Shown piece by piece: positions 36,045 to 46,380 of a DNA stretch of 64,000 bases (positions are counted from its first letter, which is position 1; each line of letters opens with the position of its first letter). The notes under the pieces are model-generated. The model saw only the letters and a list, made by a program, of their open reading frames with translations. It searched no databases and was not told the origin of the DNA. The position numbers and the translations under genes were made by a program. Source of the stretch: Kosakonia sp. BYX6 (GTDB taxonomy: Bacteria; Pseudomonadota; Gammaproteobacteria; Enterobacterales; Enterobacteriaceae); NCBI RefSeq assembly GCF_038449125.1, contig NZ_CP151800.1:3444406-3508405 (forward strand). Reading direction: 5' to 3'.

Positions 36045-36152
36045 TTTTATGGTCACTAGCGCATAAAAATCAGTTTATGCGCGATTACGCATAAAATCAA
36101 TTTTATGGTCATTCGCTCATAAAATGTATTTTATGGTCGAATGCGCATAAAA
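36045..36152. promoter_or_regulatory. Array of four HipB operators with exact 28-bp period
   Basis: Four 24-bp dyads, each TTTTATG (or GTTTATG) plus 10 nt plus CATAAAA, start at 36045, 36073, 36101 and 36129. The period is exactly 28 bp, leaving 4 bp between dyads. Inner bases add partial symmetry (GCGC or GGTC beside the arm). The first begins 14 bp upstream of the hipB start codon, so it covers the promoter. HipB is the obvious ligand; the E. coli operators are four as well but have a different core (TATCC-N8-GGATA). Confidence 0.88.
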
Positions 36153-36182
36153 AAGCCGATACCTCTTGCTGTACCGGCTTTT
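36148..36182 (-). terminator. Intrinsic terminator of gsk
   Basis: Arms AAAAGCCG (36151-36158) and CGGCTTTT (36175-36182), further paired inside by GTAC/GTA bases, with a run of T on the minus strand. It lies 22 bp after the gsk stop codon and shares its T-run with the last hip operator. Confidence 0.85.
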
Positions 36183-36203
36183 AATCTGACCGCCCCGGAA
36201 AAA

Positions 36204-37508
36204 TCAACGCTCCCAGTAGGATTCTTCGAGGCTATCTTCCCGCTCCGGCAGGCCACGGGTTAAGCGCGGTGAATGCTGGTTCAACACTTGATAACTTACG
36301 CGGTTGGCGTATTTACATACCTGCGCCAGCGACGAGTAGGTGAGCCAATTGTATTTATGTTTGCTGGAGTTCGGCACATTGGTGCGGTGATAGTTATTGG
36401 CGGTAATGTCGTGCAGCAACGCGGCCAGTGCGCCATCGCCCGCGCCGTTGGTGTTCATGATCTTTTCCGGCCCGCCCATGTATGGCGCAATGTGCGAGTA
36501 AATGCGCAGCGGGTTTTCACACTCTTTGTGGCGCAACGCGCGGCTGAATTCGAATTGATTAAACTCGGCAATCGCGCCGGGCAGCAGCGGATGCTGGGTT
36601 TTACGCTTCGCGTCGTCTTCGGTAAACCCTGCCATATACAACCCTACCGGGCCTGCGGTGCACAGCACCAAATCCACCCAGTCCAACGCTTTATCTGCCG
36701 CCAGTAGCGGATCGCTTTCGCCGGTCAACGCGTGGCCTTCCTCTTCGTTCATCGCCAAAATCGACACGTTCTCTTTGAGGAAATCACGCCACCACTGCAC
36801 GTTATCGGCGATCACGTATTTGGTGCCTAGCGTCAAAACGACCGGCACATTGTGTTTTTTGGCATACGCCACCGCCTGCATGGTTGCATCCGGCATCGGC
36901 TCGCCGGGTTTGCAACGCACCAGATAGGAAGAGAGCACCAGCGCAGACGCACCGGCAATCACCGCTTCCGGGATGCTTTCAGCGCGTAACTGGTTCATAT
37001 GACCAGGGCTGATGGCGAATGTACGCTCGCCGCTGTCGCTGATCAGCGTAAAGCAGCGGCCAATCGCGCCATCAACACCTTGCAGGTAGTTCAAATCGGT
37101 GCGGCTGGAGGTATTGCACAAATAGCGGTAGGCGTAGCTGCCAATCTGCACGTTGTCACACATCACGCCGAGCAATACTGAGCGATCGTCAGCCAACACC
37201 GAGTAGTTGTGCAGCGTGTTGCCAATGGTGCCACCGGCAAACTGATGGGTGATTAAGTTCTCGCGAACCAGTTCCTGATACAGCGCTTCGGCAACGTCAT
37301 CCGCAATCACCAGCGAGTGCCCGGCACTCAGCCCATAACGCGCGACAAACGCATCGTCCACCTTCGCTTCAATGTCCACCAACGTCTGATCGATACCGAC
37401 CACCCAGCAGGCGCTGATCTCACTTTCTGGTTGGATTTGTTGCAATAACGGATCGCGGGCGTCGACGGGGAAATAGTGTTTGGATTTACGTTTACCGGGA
37501 AATTTCAT
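36204..37508 (-). CDS. gsk: Inosine-guanosine kinase
   Basis: 434 residues from ATG 37508 (MKFPGKRKSKHYFPV as in E. coli); the frame runs six codons further. PfkB/ribokinase-family fold with the anion-hole and catalytic motif NTNGAGDGALAALLHD near residue 350 (Asp is the base). It phosphorylates inosine and guanosine in purine salvage. No strong Shine-Dalgarno precedes the start, so the longer MARISIMKF form remains possible. hemH is 63 bp upstream on the same strand. Confidence 0.95.
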   Translation of the reverse strand: MKFPGKRKSKHYFPVDARDPLLQQIQPESEISACWVVGIDQTLVDIEAKVDDAFVARYGLSAGHSLVIADDVAEALYQELVRENLITHQFAGGTIGNTLHNYSVLADDRSVLLGVMCDNVQIGSYAYRYLCNTSSRTDLNYLQGVDGAIGRCFTLISDSGERTFAISPGHMNQLRAESIPEAVIAGASALVLSSYLVRCKPGEPMPDATMQAVAYAKKHNVPVVLTLGTKYVIADNVQWWRDFLKENVSILAMNEEEGHALTGESDPLLAADKALDWVDLVLCTAGPVGLYMAGFTEDDAKRKTQHPLLPGAIAEFNQFEFSRALRHKECENPLRIYSHIAPYMGGPEKIMNTNGAGDGALAALLHDITANNYHRTNVPNSSKHKYNWLTYSSLAQVCKYANRVSYQVLNQHSPRLTRGLPEREDSLEESYWER

Positions 37509-37571
37509 GATTGAGATACGTGCCATACATACGGGCTGTGAATGTTAACACATTCTCAGCCCAGGCGGCGA

Positions 37572-38534
37572 TCAGCGATATTTCGCCGTCAGGTTGGCCA
37601 TCATGTCGATATGTTCAGGGGCATCGTTCAGCGCGGGAATGTATTCGTATTTCTCGCCACCCGCTTCGAGGAAGAACTCGCGGTTTTGCACGGCGATCTC
37701 CTCCAGCGTTTCCAGGCAGTCCGCCGCAAAACCGGGCGACATCACCTGAATATGTTTCACGCCTTTTTCGCCGAGCATTTTCAACGTTTCGTCAGTGTAA
37801 GGCGTTAACCACGGCTCGCGCCCAAAGCGAGACTGGAAAGTCATCATCACTTTTTCCGGCGGCAAATCGAGGGCGGAAACCAGTTCGCGCGTGGTATCGC
37901 GGCAGCGTTGCGGGTAATCATCACCTTCCGCCGCATAACGTTGCGGAATGCCGTGATAAGAGAGCAGCAGCAGATCCGGCTCGCCATGCTCGGCAAAGGA
38001 TGTGCGCACGCGGTTCGTCAGCGCAGCGATGTAATCCGCGTCGTCAGCGTAATCACGAATAAAGGAGATACCGGGGATATGGCGTTTTTTCGCCAGGATG
38101 CGCGCCAGCTCATCCCACACCGCCGCCACTGTCGAACAGGAGTATTGCGGATAGAGCGCCAGCACGACGATATGTTCGACATCCTGCGACAATAATTCAT
38201 CCACTGCGCTTTCTAGCGACGGCGAACCGTAGCTCATGCCGAGTACTACAGGCACATCCGGCAGCCGCGCCGCCAGCGCCTGCTGCTGCCTGCGGCTGTA
38301 AACCATCAGGGGCGAACCCTCTTCCATCCACACGGAGTGATAGAGTTTTGCCACACGTGGCGAACGAACAGGCAGGATCACACCGCGTAATAGCGGCCAC
38401 CACAGCAAACGAGGGGTATCCACCACACGTTTATCGCTTAAAAATTGCCGTAAATAACGTTTAACGGCCTGGGGGGTGGGTGCATCTGGGGTGCCGAGAT
38501 TGGCCAACAAAATGCCCGTTTTCGCCTGACTCAT
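37572..38534 (-). CDS. hemH: Ferrochelatase HemH
   Basis: 320 residues, the E. coli length. Ferrochelatase blocks: [13 protein letters not shown] at the N-terminus, the conserved His in [13 protein letters not shown] near residue 194 and [19 protein letters not shown] near 235. It inserts iron into protoporphyrin IX at the membrane, the last step of haem synthesis. It lies between adk and gsk in the order of E. coli. Confidence 0.97.
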   Translation of the reverse strand: MSQAKTGILLANLGTPDAPTPQAVKRYLRQFLSDKRVVDTPRLLWWPLLRGVILPVRSPRVAKLYHSVWMEEGSPLMVYSRRQQQALAARLPDVPVVLGMSYGSPSLESAVDELLSQDVEHIVVLALYPQYSCSTVAAVWDELARILAKKRHIPGISFIRDYADDADYIAALTNRVRTSFAEHGEPDLLLLSYHGIPQRYAAEGDDYPQRCRDTTRELVSALDLPPEKVMMTFQSRFGREPWLTPYTDETLKMLGEKGVKHIQVMSPGFAADCLETLEEIAVQNREFFLEAGGEKYEYIPALNDAPEHIDMMANLTAKYR

Positions 38535-38616
38535 TCGCGCCTCTTAATCATTTAAGTGGTTGATGATTGTAGCTGAAATGTGCGTAAACGGAACCAATCG
38601 TAGTGATTGATAGAGA

Positions 38617-38640
38617 CTCCCCCGGCAGAACGCCGGGGAG
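38617..38640 (-). terminator. Terminator of adk
   Basis: Stem CTCCCCCGGC (38617-38626) with GCCGGGGAG (38632-38640) and a 5-nt loop, eight bases from the adk stop. The minus-strand trailer TCTCTATC is only moderately T-rich. Confidence 0.7.
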
Positions 38641-38647
38641 AGAAGGA

Positions 38648-39325
<678 letters not shown>

Positions 39326-39424
39326 TCAAAAAGCGCTAAAAGATACCACCAGAACGAGTATGGCTCAAGGAAGGCGCGCCCGCTGAAACGGTTAATGGTC
39401 TGTTTTCTTATTTGAGAAAGGGCA

Positions 39425-39452
39425 CAAAAAAAGGGAGGCGTGAATGCCTCCC
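39425..39452 (-). terminator. Terminator of htpG
   Basis: Seven-bp perfect arms GGGAGGC and GCCTCCC with a 6-nt loop, followed on the minus strand by TTTTTTT. Ten bases from the htpG stop. Confidence 0.92.
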
Positions 39453-39461
39453 TGTGCGTGT

Positions 39462-41336
39462 TTACGAAACCAATAACTGATTCATACGGCGAATGAACTG
39501 GTTAGGATCTTCCAGCGTACCGCGCTCGGCAAACAGCGCCTGATCGAGCAGCAGCTCAACCCATTCGTTGAACTGCGCTTCGTCCTGAGTCTCCGCTGCG
39601 CGTTTTACCAGCGCGTGATCCGGGTTCAGTTCGAAGATATACTTCACTTCCGGCGCGCTCTGGCCTGCGGCAGCAAACAACTTCGCCATTTGTGTGCTCA
39701 TTTCGTCGGCATCGGTCACCACCACCGCCGGAGTATCGGTCAGACGATGCGTCAAACGCACCTCTTTCACGCGCTCGCCGAGCAGGTTTTTCACGCGCTC
39801 AACAAACGGCTCCAGCGCTTTTTCGGCTTCTTTTGTGCTTTCGTCTACTTCGTCCGCCAGCTTGTCCAGCGACGCATCGGCTTTCGCAACAGACTGGAAC
39901 GGCTTACCGTCGAACTCGGTCAGGTAGCTCATCATCCACTCATCAATGCGATCGGAAAGCAACAGCACTTCGATGCCTTTCTTACGCAGCAGCTCCAGAT
40001 GCGGGCTGCTCTTCGCCGCGGCGTAGCTGTCGGCGGTGATGAAGTAGATCTTCTCCTGCCCTTCTTTCATGCGCGACACGTACTCGTCCAGCGACACGGT
40101 TTGCGCAGAAGAGTCATTGTGCGTTGACGCGAAACGCAGCAGTTTGGCAATGGTTTCCAGGTTGGCGCTGTCTTCGCCGGTCCCCTCTTTCAGCACCAGG
40201 CCAAACTGTTGCCAGAAGGTCTGGTATTTTTCCGCGTCGTCTTTCGCCAGTTTTTCCAGCATTTGCAGCACGCGTTTGGTCAACGCGGTGCGCAGGCTGC
40301 GGGTAACACTGCTGTCTTGCAGGATTTCACGGGAGACGTTGAGCGGCAGATCGTTGGAATCCACCAGGCCACGCACGAAGCGCAGATAGTTCGGCATAAA
40401 CTGTTCAGCTTCGTCCATGATAAACACGCGCTGCACGTAGAGTTTCAGGCCGTGCTTGTGATCGCGGTTCCACATATCCCACGGCGCCTGCGACGGGATA
40501 TAAAGCAGGCTGGTGTACTCCTGCTTCCCTTCCACACGGTTGTGGCTCCAGATCAGCGGGTCGGTAAAGTCGTGGGAAATGTGTTTGTAAAACTCGTTGT
40601 ACTCGTCGTCTTTGATTTCCGACTTGTTGCGCGTCCACAGCGCCTGCGCTTTGTTGATCTTTTCCCAGGAAACGACGGTTTCGCCGTCTTTCTCTTCCTG
40701 TTTTTCGATCTCAACCGGCAGGGCGATATGGTCGGAATATTTGCTGATGATGGAACGCACACGCCAGTCGTTGAGGAAATCATCTTCCCCTTCGCGCAGA
40801 TGCAGGGTGATTTCAGTACCGCGATCGGCTTTGGTGATGTCGGCGACGGTATATTCGCCCGCGCCTTCCGATTCCCAGAACACGCCGTTTTCCGCACCTT
40901 CGCCCGCCGCACGGGTACGCACGGTCACTTTATCGGCAACAATAAACGCGGAATAGAAACCAACGCCGAACTGACCAATCAGCTGGCTGTCTTTCGCCTG
41001 GTCGGAACCCATTGATTCGAGGAACGCTTTGGTGCCGGATTTGGCAATCGTCCCCAGATGGTCAATGACTTCATCGCGCGTCATACCAATGCCGTTGTCG
41101 GCGATGGTCAGCGTGCGGTTCTCTTTATCAAAGGAGACACGCACGTGCAGATCGCCGTCGCCTTCGTATAGTTCAGGTTTGGAGAGCGCGCGGAAACGCA
41201 GTTTGTCCGCCGCATCAGAGGCGTTGGAGATAAGCTCACGCAGGAAGATTTCTTTGTTGGAATAAAGAGAGTGGATCATCAAATGCAGAAGCTGTTTGAC
41301 CTCTGACTGGAAACCACGAGTTTCTTGTCCTTTCAT
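39462..41336 (-). CDS. htpG: HtpG, bacterial Hsp90 chaperone
   Basis: 624 residues. N-terminal GHKL ATPase with [15 protein letters not shown] near 34-48, DNGIGM near 80 and [11 protein letters not shown] near 120; middle domain with the catalytic Arg in [11 protein letters not shown] near 332; C-terminal dimerisation domain. Dimeric ATP-driven chaperone acting on folding intermediates with DnaK. A sigma-32-type promoter is visible upstream. Confidence 0.98.
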   Translation of the reverse strand: MKGQETRGFQSEVKQLLHLMIHSLYSNKEIFLRELISNASDAADKLRFRALSKPELYEGDGDLHVRVSFDKENRTLTIADNGIGMTRDEVIDHLGTIAKSGTKAFLESMGSDQAKDSQLIGQFGVGFYSAFIVADKVTVRTRAAGEGAENGVFWESEGAGEYTVADITKADRGTEITLHLREGEDDFLNDWRVRSIISKYSDHIALPVEIEKQEEKDGETVVSWEKINKAQALWTRNKSEIKDDEYNEFYKHISHDFTDPLIWSHNRVEGKQEYTSLLYIPSQAPWDMWNRDHKHGLKLYVQRVFIMDEAEQFMPNYLRFVRGLVDSNDLPLNVSREILQDSSVTRSLRTALTKRVLQMLEKLAKDDAEKYQTFWQQFGLVLKEGTGEDSANLETIAKLLRFASTHNDSSAQTVSLDEYVSRMKEGQEKIYFITADSYAAAKSSPHLELLRKKGIEVLLLSDRIDEWMMSYLTEFDGKPFQSVAKADASLDKLADEVDESTKEAEKALEPFVERVKNLLGERVKEVRLTHRLTDTPAVVVTDADEMSTQMAKLFAAAGQSAPEVKYIFELNPDHALVKRAAETQDEAQFNEWVELLLDQALFAERGTLEDPNQFIRRMNQLLVS

Positions 41337-41387
41337 TGGGAAAACCTCAACAATGCCATTTACAAGGTGAAAAAAGCGTTGAGGGAG

Positions 41388-41416
41388 AAGTGGGGGTAGG
41401 AGAGGTAATTTTCAAG
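41388..41416 (-). promoter_or_regulatory. Sigma-32 (heat-shock) promoter of htpG
   Basis: On the minus strand a -35 CTTGAAA (plus 41410-41416) and a -10 CCCCACTT (plus 41388-41395) are separated by 14 bp. This matches the RpoH consensus CTTGAAA/CCCCATNT with one mismatch, 52 bp upstream of the htpG start. Confidence 0.88.
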
Positions 41417-41440
41417 CGGAGGCAAAAATTTCTGCCTCCG
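41417..41440 (-). terminator. Terminator of recR
   Basis: Eight-bp arms CGGAGGCA and TGCCTCCG on either side of an 8-nt A/T-rich loop, directly after recR and directly before the htpG -35 element. Confidence 0.65.
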
Positions 41441-41445
41441 TTTGG

Positions 41446-42050
41446 TTAAAAACGAATCTTGTGACGCCCGGCTAACGAGTGCGACAACGTCGTACCGTCG
41501 ACCATTTCCAGTTCGCCGCCCACCGGCACACCGTGCGCGATACGGCTGGCTTCCACGCCATATTGCGCGCACAGCTCCGCAATATAGTTGGCCGTCGCCT
41601 CTCCTTCCACCGTGGGGTTGGTGGCGAGGATCACTTCCTGGATTTTTTCAGACTCAAGACGCTGCTCCAGCCTGTCGAGGCCGATATCATCAGGCCCGAT
41701 ACCGTCCAGCGGCGACAGATGCCCCATGAGCACAAAGTAGCGGCCAGAGAACTGCCCGGTTTGCTCAATGGCGTAGATATCCGCCGGGCTTTCCACCACG
41801 CAGATTTGACCGTTTTCCTGGCGACGAGGGTTGCTGCAAATATTGCAGATCTCTTGCTCGGTAAACGTTCGGCAATCGCTACAGTGACCGATTTCCGACA
41901 TCGCCCGGGTGAGCGACTGCGCAAGACGCATACCGCCGCTGCGATCCCGCTGCAACAGCGTAAACGCCATGCGCTGCGCCGACTTCGGGCCAACGCCCGG
42001 CAGGCAGCGCAGGGCTTCCATAAGCTGCGTTAACAGCGGACTGGTTTGCA

Positions 42051-42051
<1 letters not shown>
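41446..42051 (-). CDS. recR: Recombination mediator RecR
   Basis: 201 residues. N-terminal helix-hairpin-helix ([17 protein letters not shown] near 12-28), zinc finger (CSDC ... CNIC near 57-72) and Toprim domain ([14 protein letters not shown] near 81 onward). With RecO and RecF it loads RecA at gapped DNA. The ATG overlaps the ybaB stop by one base, so it is co-translated with ybaB, in the operon dnaX-ybaB-recR. Confidence 0.98.
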
Positions 42052-42392
<341 letters not shown>

Positions 42393-42461
42393 TTAGCTGT
42401 GGTGACTGACCAGAGTGATAAGTCACATTCAGGGTTGAAAACGGGTTGCGCCAGCAGCCCG

Positions 42462-44393
42462 TCAAAGGGGGCGGATACTCTCTTCATCCAGATCCGCATC
42501 GAAAAACCGTTGCAGGGTCTGGATATTGTTATCCGCGATAATCGACTCACGCGCCTGCGCGAGTTTCTCTTCATAGATTGCCTGACGCCACTCCAGCGGC
42601 GTACGCTCCGCCGGATTATCATCTTCAATAATCGTCAGTTCAACCGCAGAACCGTGCAATTCGCTCAGCGCGTCACTCAATGCTTTCTGCGCCGCCGGGG
42701 AATTAAGATGGCGCTGTGAACTGCGCAAATGCAGGCACCAACGCTCACCGTCTTGCTCTTTCCAGGCATTCAATGCGACCTGTTCCACTAGTTTTGGCAG
42801 CTTAAGCTGGCTGACTTCGTTGGCCCAGGCGTCACGCTCAATGGCCTCTTCCGCCAGCTTTTTCGCCAGCTCCGGCGTTTTTTCATGCTCCAGCGCTTTT
42901 TTCAGCGCTTTCGGCGTGGCGACCACTTCTTTGACTTCTTCAACGATAGTGGTCGCTTTCCAGCGATAGGCTTCTTTCTTCGCAGGCATCTGTTCAAGCG
43001 CCGACGGCGCCGGGCGTGATTGCACGCGCTCGGTCACCGATGCCAGTCTCTCCAGCGCGGCATTGTTCACCGGCCGCGCGCGGGTTGCGGCTGCCGGTTC
43101 ACTCTTTTTTGCTTTGTCTGCTCCCTGCGCACGTTGCAGTTGTCTGCGCGCCGCCAACACTTGGCTGGTCGACTCCGGCAAGGGAACATCCGGTTGTGGC
43201 GCGTGCTGCGCCTGCGGTGCGGGTGCCACCTGTTGCGGCGAAATCACCGCCGTTGGGGCGACGGGCGCGAAAGATTGTTGCTGAACTTCCGGCGCGGGCA
43301 ACGGCATACGCGGATGAAACGCCAGCGCGCGCAGCAGCGTCATTTCAACGCCCATCCGCCGGTCCGGCGCGAACGGCAGCTCTTTACGGCCAATCAGCAG
43401 TGTCTGGTAATAAAGCTGCACGTCGGTTGGCGGCACGGTGCGCGCTAGCTCACGCAGGCGATGTTCAACCGGCGCCATATCGCTGCCGAGCGCGGCGGGC
43501 GTCAATTGAACCATAGCGATACGGTGCAACAGGGTTTGCATCTCCAGCAGCAGAGCATCCCACTCAATACCACGGGAGGCGGCGTCATTGACCAGCGCCA
43601 TTGCGCGTTCGCCGTTGGCGGCCACCACGGCTTCAACCAGCAACAGCGCCTGATCGTCATTTAATGTACCGAGCATTGAACTGACAACGGCGGCAGAAAG
43701 TTGACCGTTACCGCTGGCAATCGCCTGATCGGTCAGGCTCAGCGCATCGCGCAGGCTGCCATCGGCCGCGCGGGCGAGCAGTTGCAGGGCGCGCGGTTCA
43801 GATTCGATCTTCTCGTCGGCGAGAATATGTTCAAGCTGGGTGCGGATCTGGTCGACATCCAGCGCTTTGAGATGGAACTGCAGGCAACGGGAAAGAATGG
43901 TCACCGGCAGTTTTTGCGGATCGGTGGTCGCCAGCAGGAATTTGACGTGCGCGGGCGGCTCTTCAAGCGTTTTTAACAGCGCGTTAAAGCTGTGACGCGA
44001 GAGCATATGCACTTCATCGATCAGATAAACTTTGAAGCGGCCGCGCGCCGGGGCGTACTGCACGTTGTCCAGCAGGTCGCGGGTGTCTTCGACTTTGGTG
44101 CGCGAGGCGGCGTCGATTTCAATCAAATCGACAAAACGTCCCTGCTCGATTTCACGGCAGTTATCACAGACGCCGCACGGCGTGGCGGTGATGCCGGTTT
44201 CGCAGTTCAGCCCCTTCGCCAGCAAACGGGCAATAGAGGTTTTCCCGACGCCACGGGTGCCGGAGAACAGATACGCATGATGAATGCGTCCTGATGTTAA
44301 GCCGTTCGCCAGTGCGGTCAGCACATGCTCCTGGCCGACGACGTCAGCAAAAGTTTGTGGTCGCCATTTTCGGGCTAAGACCTGATAACTCAT
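42462..44393 (-). CDS. dnaX: DNA polymerase III tau (and gamma) subunit DnaX
   Basis: 643 residues, the E. coli tau length. AAA+ clamp-loader domain with Walker A GTRGVGKTS near 45-53, zinc cysteines (CETGITATPCGVCDNC near 64-79), Walker B LIDEVHML near 125 and the SRC motif LSRC near 167. The C-terminal part (about 380-643) is tau-specific and binds the polymerase and DnaB helicase. Shorter gamma comes from a -1 frameshift at codon 430 (separate entry). Confidence 0.98.
   Translation of the reverse strand: MSYQVLARKWRPQTFADVVGQEHVLTALANGLTSGRIHHAYLFSGTRGVGKTSIARLLAKGLNCETGITATPCGVCDNCREIEQGRFVDLIEIDAASRTKVEDTRDLLDNVQYAPARGRFKVYLIDEVHMLSRHSFNALLKTLEEPPAHVKFLLATTDPQKLPVTILSRCLQFHLKALDVDQIRTQLEHILADEKIESEPRALQLLARAADGSLRDALSLTDQAIASGNGQLSAAVVSSMLGTLNDDQALLLVEAVVAANGERAMALVNDAASRGIEWDALLLEMQTLLHRIAMVQLTPAALGSDMAPVEHRLRELARTVPPTDVQLYYQTLLIGRKELPFAPDRRMGVEMTLLRALAFHPRMPLPAPEVQQQSFAPVAPTAVISPQQVAPAPQAQHAPQPDVPLPESTSQVLAARRQLQRAQGADKAKKSEPAAATRARPVNNAALERLASVTERVQSRPAPSALEQMPAKKEAYRWKATTIVEEVKEVVATPKALKKALEHEKTPELAKKLAEEAIERDAWANEVSQLKLPKLVEQVALNAWKEQDGERWCLHLRSSQRHLNSPAAQKALSDALSELHGSAVELTIIEDDNPAERTPLEWRQAIYEEKLAQARESIIADNNIQTLQRFFDADLDEESIRPL
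43099..43110 (-). promoter_or_regulatory. Programmed -1 frameshift site of dnaX
   Basis: On the minus strand the slippery A-AAA-AAG (plus 43104-43110) is codons 429-430; after the slip, GAG and a TGA stop (plus 43099-43101) give a 431-residue gamma subunit, exactly the E. coli length. AGGGAG sits 10 nt upstream as the stimulatory Shine-Dalgarno-like site. Confidence 0.9.
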
Positions 44394-44463
44394 TGGCAGG
44401 CTCTGAAACGCTGGAAGGTGGATTCACGAAGGGATAATGCTAACACAGCAACGGCTGTGAATG

Positions 44464-44495
44464 CACTTCATCCCTCAGGCGTGAGAGATGAAGTG
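44464..44495 (-). terminator. Terminator-like hairpin after apt
   Basis: A 14-bp stem with one mismatch: CACTTCATC-C-CTCA against TGAG-A-GATGAAGTG, with a 4-nt loop. Located 20 bp after the apt stop, before the dnaX promoter. T-run poor. Confidence 0.65.
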
Positions 44496-44515
44496 TGTTT
44501 GCGTGGGCCGCAGGA

Positions 44516-45067
44516 TCAATGCCCCGGGAACGGCACCAGGCTGTAGCTGGTAACACCTTGTTTTTCAAGGCGATTCTCGCCACCGAGGTCGAACAGATTA
44601 ATGATGAATGCCGCGTCGGTCACTTCGCCACCCAAGCGGCGGATCAACTTGACTGTCGCTTCGATGGTACCGCCGGTCGCCAGCAGATCATCCACCACCA
44701 GCACTTTGTCGCCCGCTTCGATTGCATCGACGTGGATCTCTAACTGATCGGTGCCGTATTCCAGCTCGTAGCTTTCGGCGATGGTTTCACGCGGCAGTTT
44801 ACGCGGCTTGCGCACCGGCACGAAGCCAACGCCCAGACCCAGCGCAACCGGTGCGCCAAACAGGAAGCCACGCGCTTCGGTACCGACAACTTTGGTGATC
44901 CCGGCGTTTTTGTAACGCTCAACCAGCAATTCGATGCTGAGAGCGTACGCTTTCGGGTCTTCCAGCAAACTGGTGACATCACGGAACAGGATGCCCGGCT
45001 TTGGGTAATCCTGAATGCTTTTGATGCTGTTTTTGAGAAATTCAAGCTGCTGCGCAGTCGCTGTCAT
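44516..45067 (-). CDS. apt: Adenine phosphoribosyltransferase
   Basis: 183 residues. Type I PRTase with the PRPP loop [13 protein letters not shown] near residues 120-132 and [17 protein letters not shown] near 62-78. It makes AMP from adenine and PRPP. It is followed by a hairpin and then dnaX, the E. coli order. Confidence 0.97.
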   Translation of the reverse strand: MTATAQQLEFLKNSIKSIQDYPKPGILFRDVTSLLEDPKAYALSIELLVERYKNAGITKVVGTEARGFLFGAPVALGLGVGFVPVRKPRKLPRETIAESYELEYGTDQLEIHVDAIEAGDKVLVVDDLLATGGTIEATVKLIRRLGGEVTDAAFIINLFDLGGENRLEKQGVTSYSLVPFPGH

Positions 45068-45220
45068 GGATTTTTTGCCTGATAGAAACGGTATTACTCA
45101 CGGTACATGCGATTGAAGGCTTATGTAACCACTGATTAACATTTAACCAGCCGCACCCGTGCTCGAAAACGCTCGAATTTACTGGCTGCGCACGACAATT
45201 GCAACAGCCATTGCTGCGCT

Positions 45221-45598
45221 TTATGGTTTTTGTTGCTTTGCATCAATCACAGGAATGCGCCACATAAAAATCAGCAGGCAGGCCAAAATGATCAACAGCA
45301 GAATGCGCACCCACAACATGTGCACGAAATACAACGAAATGGCGAAGGTCACCAGCGTCACGGCGATAGCACGCGGCTTCGCGCCGGGCGGCATCGCGCG
45401 GTATTGCTGCCAGTGACGCAAATAGCCGCCGAACCAGGAACGGTAAAGCAGCCATTGATGAAACCGCGGCGATGAGCGCGCAAAACACCACGCGGCCAAT
45501 AAAATGAAAGGGGTGGTCGGTAAAAGAGGCAATACGACGCCGAGAGTGCCGAGCACTACCGCCAGCCAGCCAATGATGATTAAAATAGTGCGTTGCAT
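45221..45598 (-). CDS. ybaN: YbaN, DUF454 inner-membrane protein
   Basis: 125 residues from ATG 45598 (start MQRTILIIIGWLAVVLG, as in E. coli). Two or three hydrophobic segments (about 4-35, 80-110) and a conserved cytosolic PTTPFILLAAWCFARSSPRFH stretch of the DUF454 family. Function unknown. Divergent from priC. Confidence 0.92.
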   Translation of the reverse strand: MQRTILIIIGWLAVVLGTLGVVLPLLPTTPFILLAAWCFARSSPRFHQWLLYRSWFGGYLRHWQQYRAMPPGAKPRAIAVTLVTFAISLYFVHMLWVRILLLIILACLLIFMWRIPVIDAKQQKP

Positions 45599-45665
45599 AA
45601 TGCGAATCGTTACCGGGATGAGCGGGTAATGTAACATAATCACCGCGATTTACAGGGGGAGAGGC

Positions 45666-46193
45666 ATGAAAAGCGACGCGCTTTTACAGACGCTGGAACG
45701 ACAACTGACGGTACTGCGCCAACAGGCCGCGCCGCTGGCGCAACATACCACGGTCAGCCCGCGCTTTGATCGACATCTTTTTCAGACTCGCAACACGCTG
45801 ATGCAATCCTATCTGGATGAAACCGCCGCAAACCTGGCGGCATTGCGCCACGCGGTGAATGGCAATCATTTGCCGCAGGTGACCTGGCTTGCCGAACACT
45901 TAACGGCGCAAATCGCGGCCTTAACGCGTGAAAGCGCGGTCTGGTCGCTGCGCGCATGGGACAATTCGTCTCCCGGCATTACCCGCTGGCAACGCCGACG
46001 TTTGCAGCATCAGGAGTATGAACGCCGTTTGCTGGCGATGAAGCGCGAACGCGAACAACGTTTAACAACGGTCACAACGCTGATTGAGCAGCAGCAATTG
46101 CATAAAGAAGTCGAGGCACTGAGCGCACGGCTCGCGCGCTGTCGCAATGCGCTGGACAATATTGAGAGCGTGCTGGCGCGCTTAACCCGTTAA
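45666..46193 (+). CDS. priC: Primosomal replication protein PriC
   Basis: 175 residues, all helical in appearance, with many Arg and Gln. Starts [20 protein letters not shown]. PriC recognises stalled forks and SSB and loads DnaB during restart. It is followed after 14 bp by the small gene ybaM, probably co-transcribed. Confidence 0.94.
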   Translation: MKSDALLQTLERQLTVLRQQAAPLAQHTTVSPRFDRHLFQTRNTLMQSYLDETAANLAALRHAVNGNHLPQVTWLAEHLTAQIAALTRESAVWSLRAWDNSSPGITRWQRRRLQHQEYERRLLAMKREREQRLTTVTTLIEQQQLHKEVEALSARLARCRNALDNIESVLARLTR

Positions 46194-46207
46194 CCCGAGG
46201 AAAAATC

Positions 46208-46363
46208 ATGTCACTGGAAAATGCCCCGGATGAGGTCAAGCTGGCTGTGGATTTGATTATGTTGCTGGAACAGCATGAGATCGCGCCAGAAGTGGTGTTA
46301 AAGGCGCTGGAAATTGTGAAGCGGGATTTCGAGAAGAAGCAATTATCGGCCCCCCTCCCCTAA
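46208..46363 (+). CDS. ybaM: YbaM, small conserved protein
   Basis: 51 residues: [18 protein letters not shown] at the start, then helical LLEQHEI and a basic VKRDFEKKQ tail. It matches E. coli YbaM (53 residues) through most of its length. Start is 14 bp after the priC stop with AGGAAA upstream. Function unknown. It ends 17 bp before the mscK stop on the other strand. Confidence 0.92.
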   Translation: MSLENAPDEVKLAVDLIMLLEQHEIAPEVVLKALEIVKRDFEKKQLSAPLP

Positions 46364-46380
46364 GGAAGAGGGGCACGCGT

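Noticed and set aside
36045-36152. CRISPR array
   Set aside because: Repeats are palindromic 24-mers with only 4-bp gaps and no varied spacers or cas genes; they fit operators of hipB.
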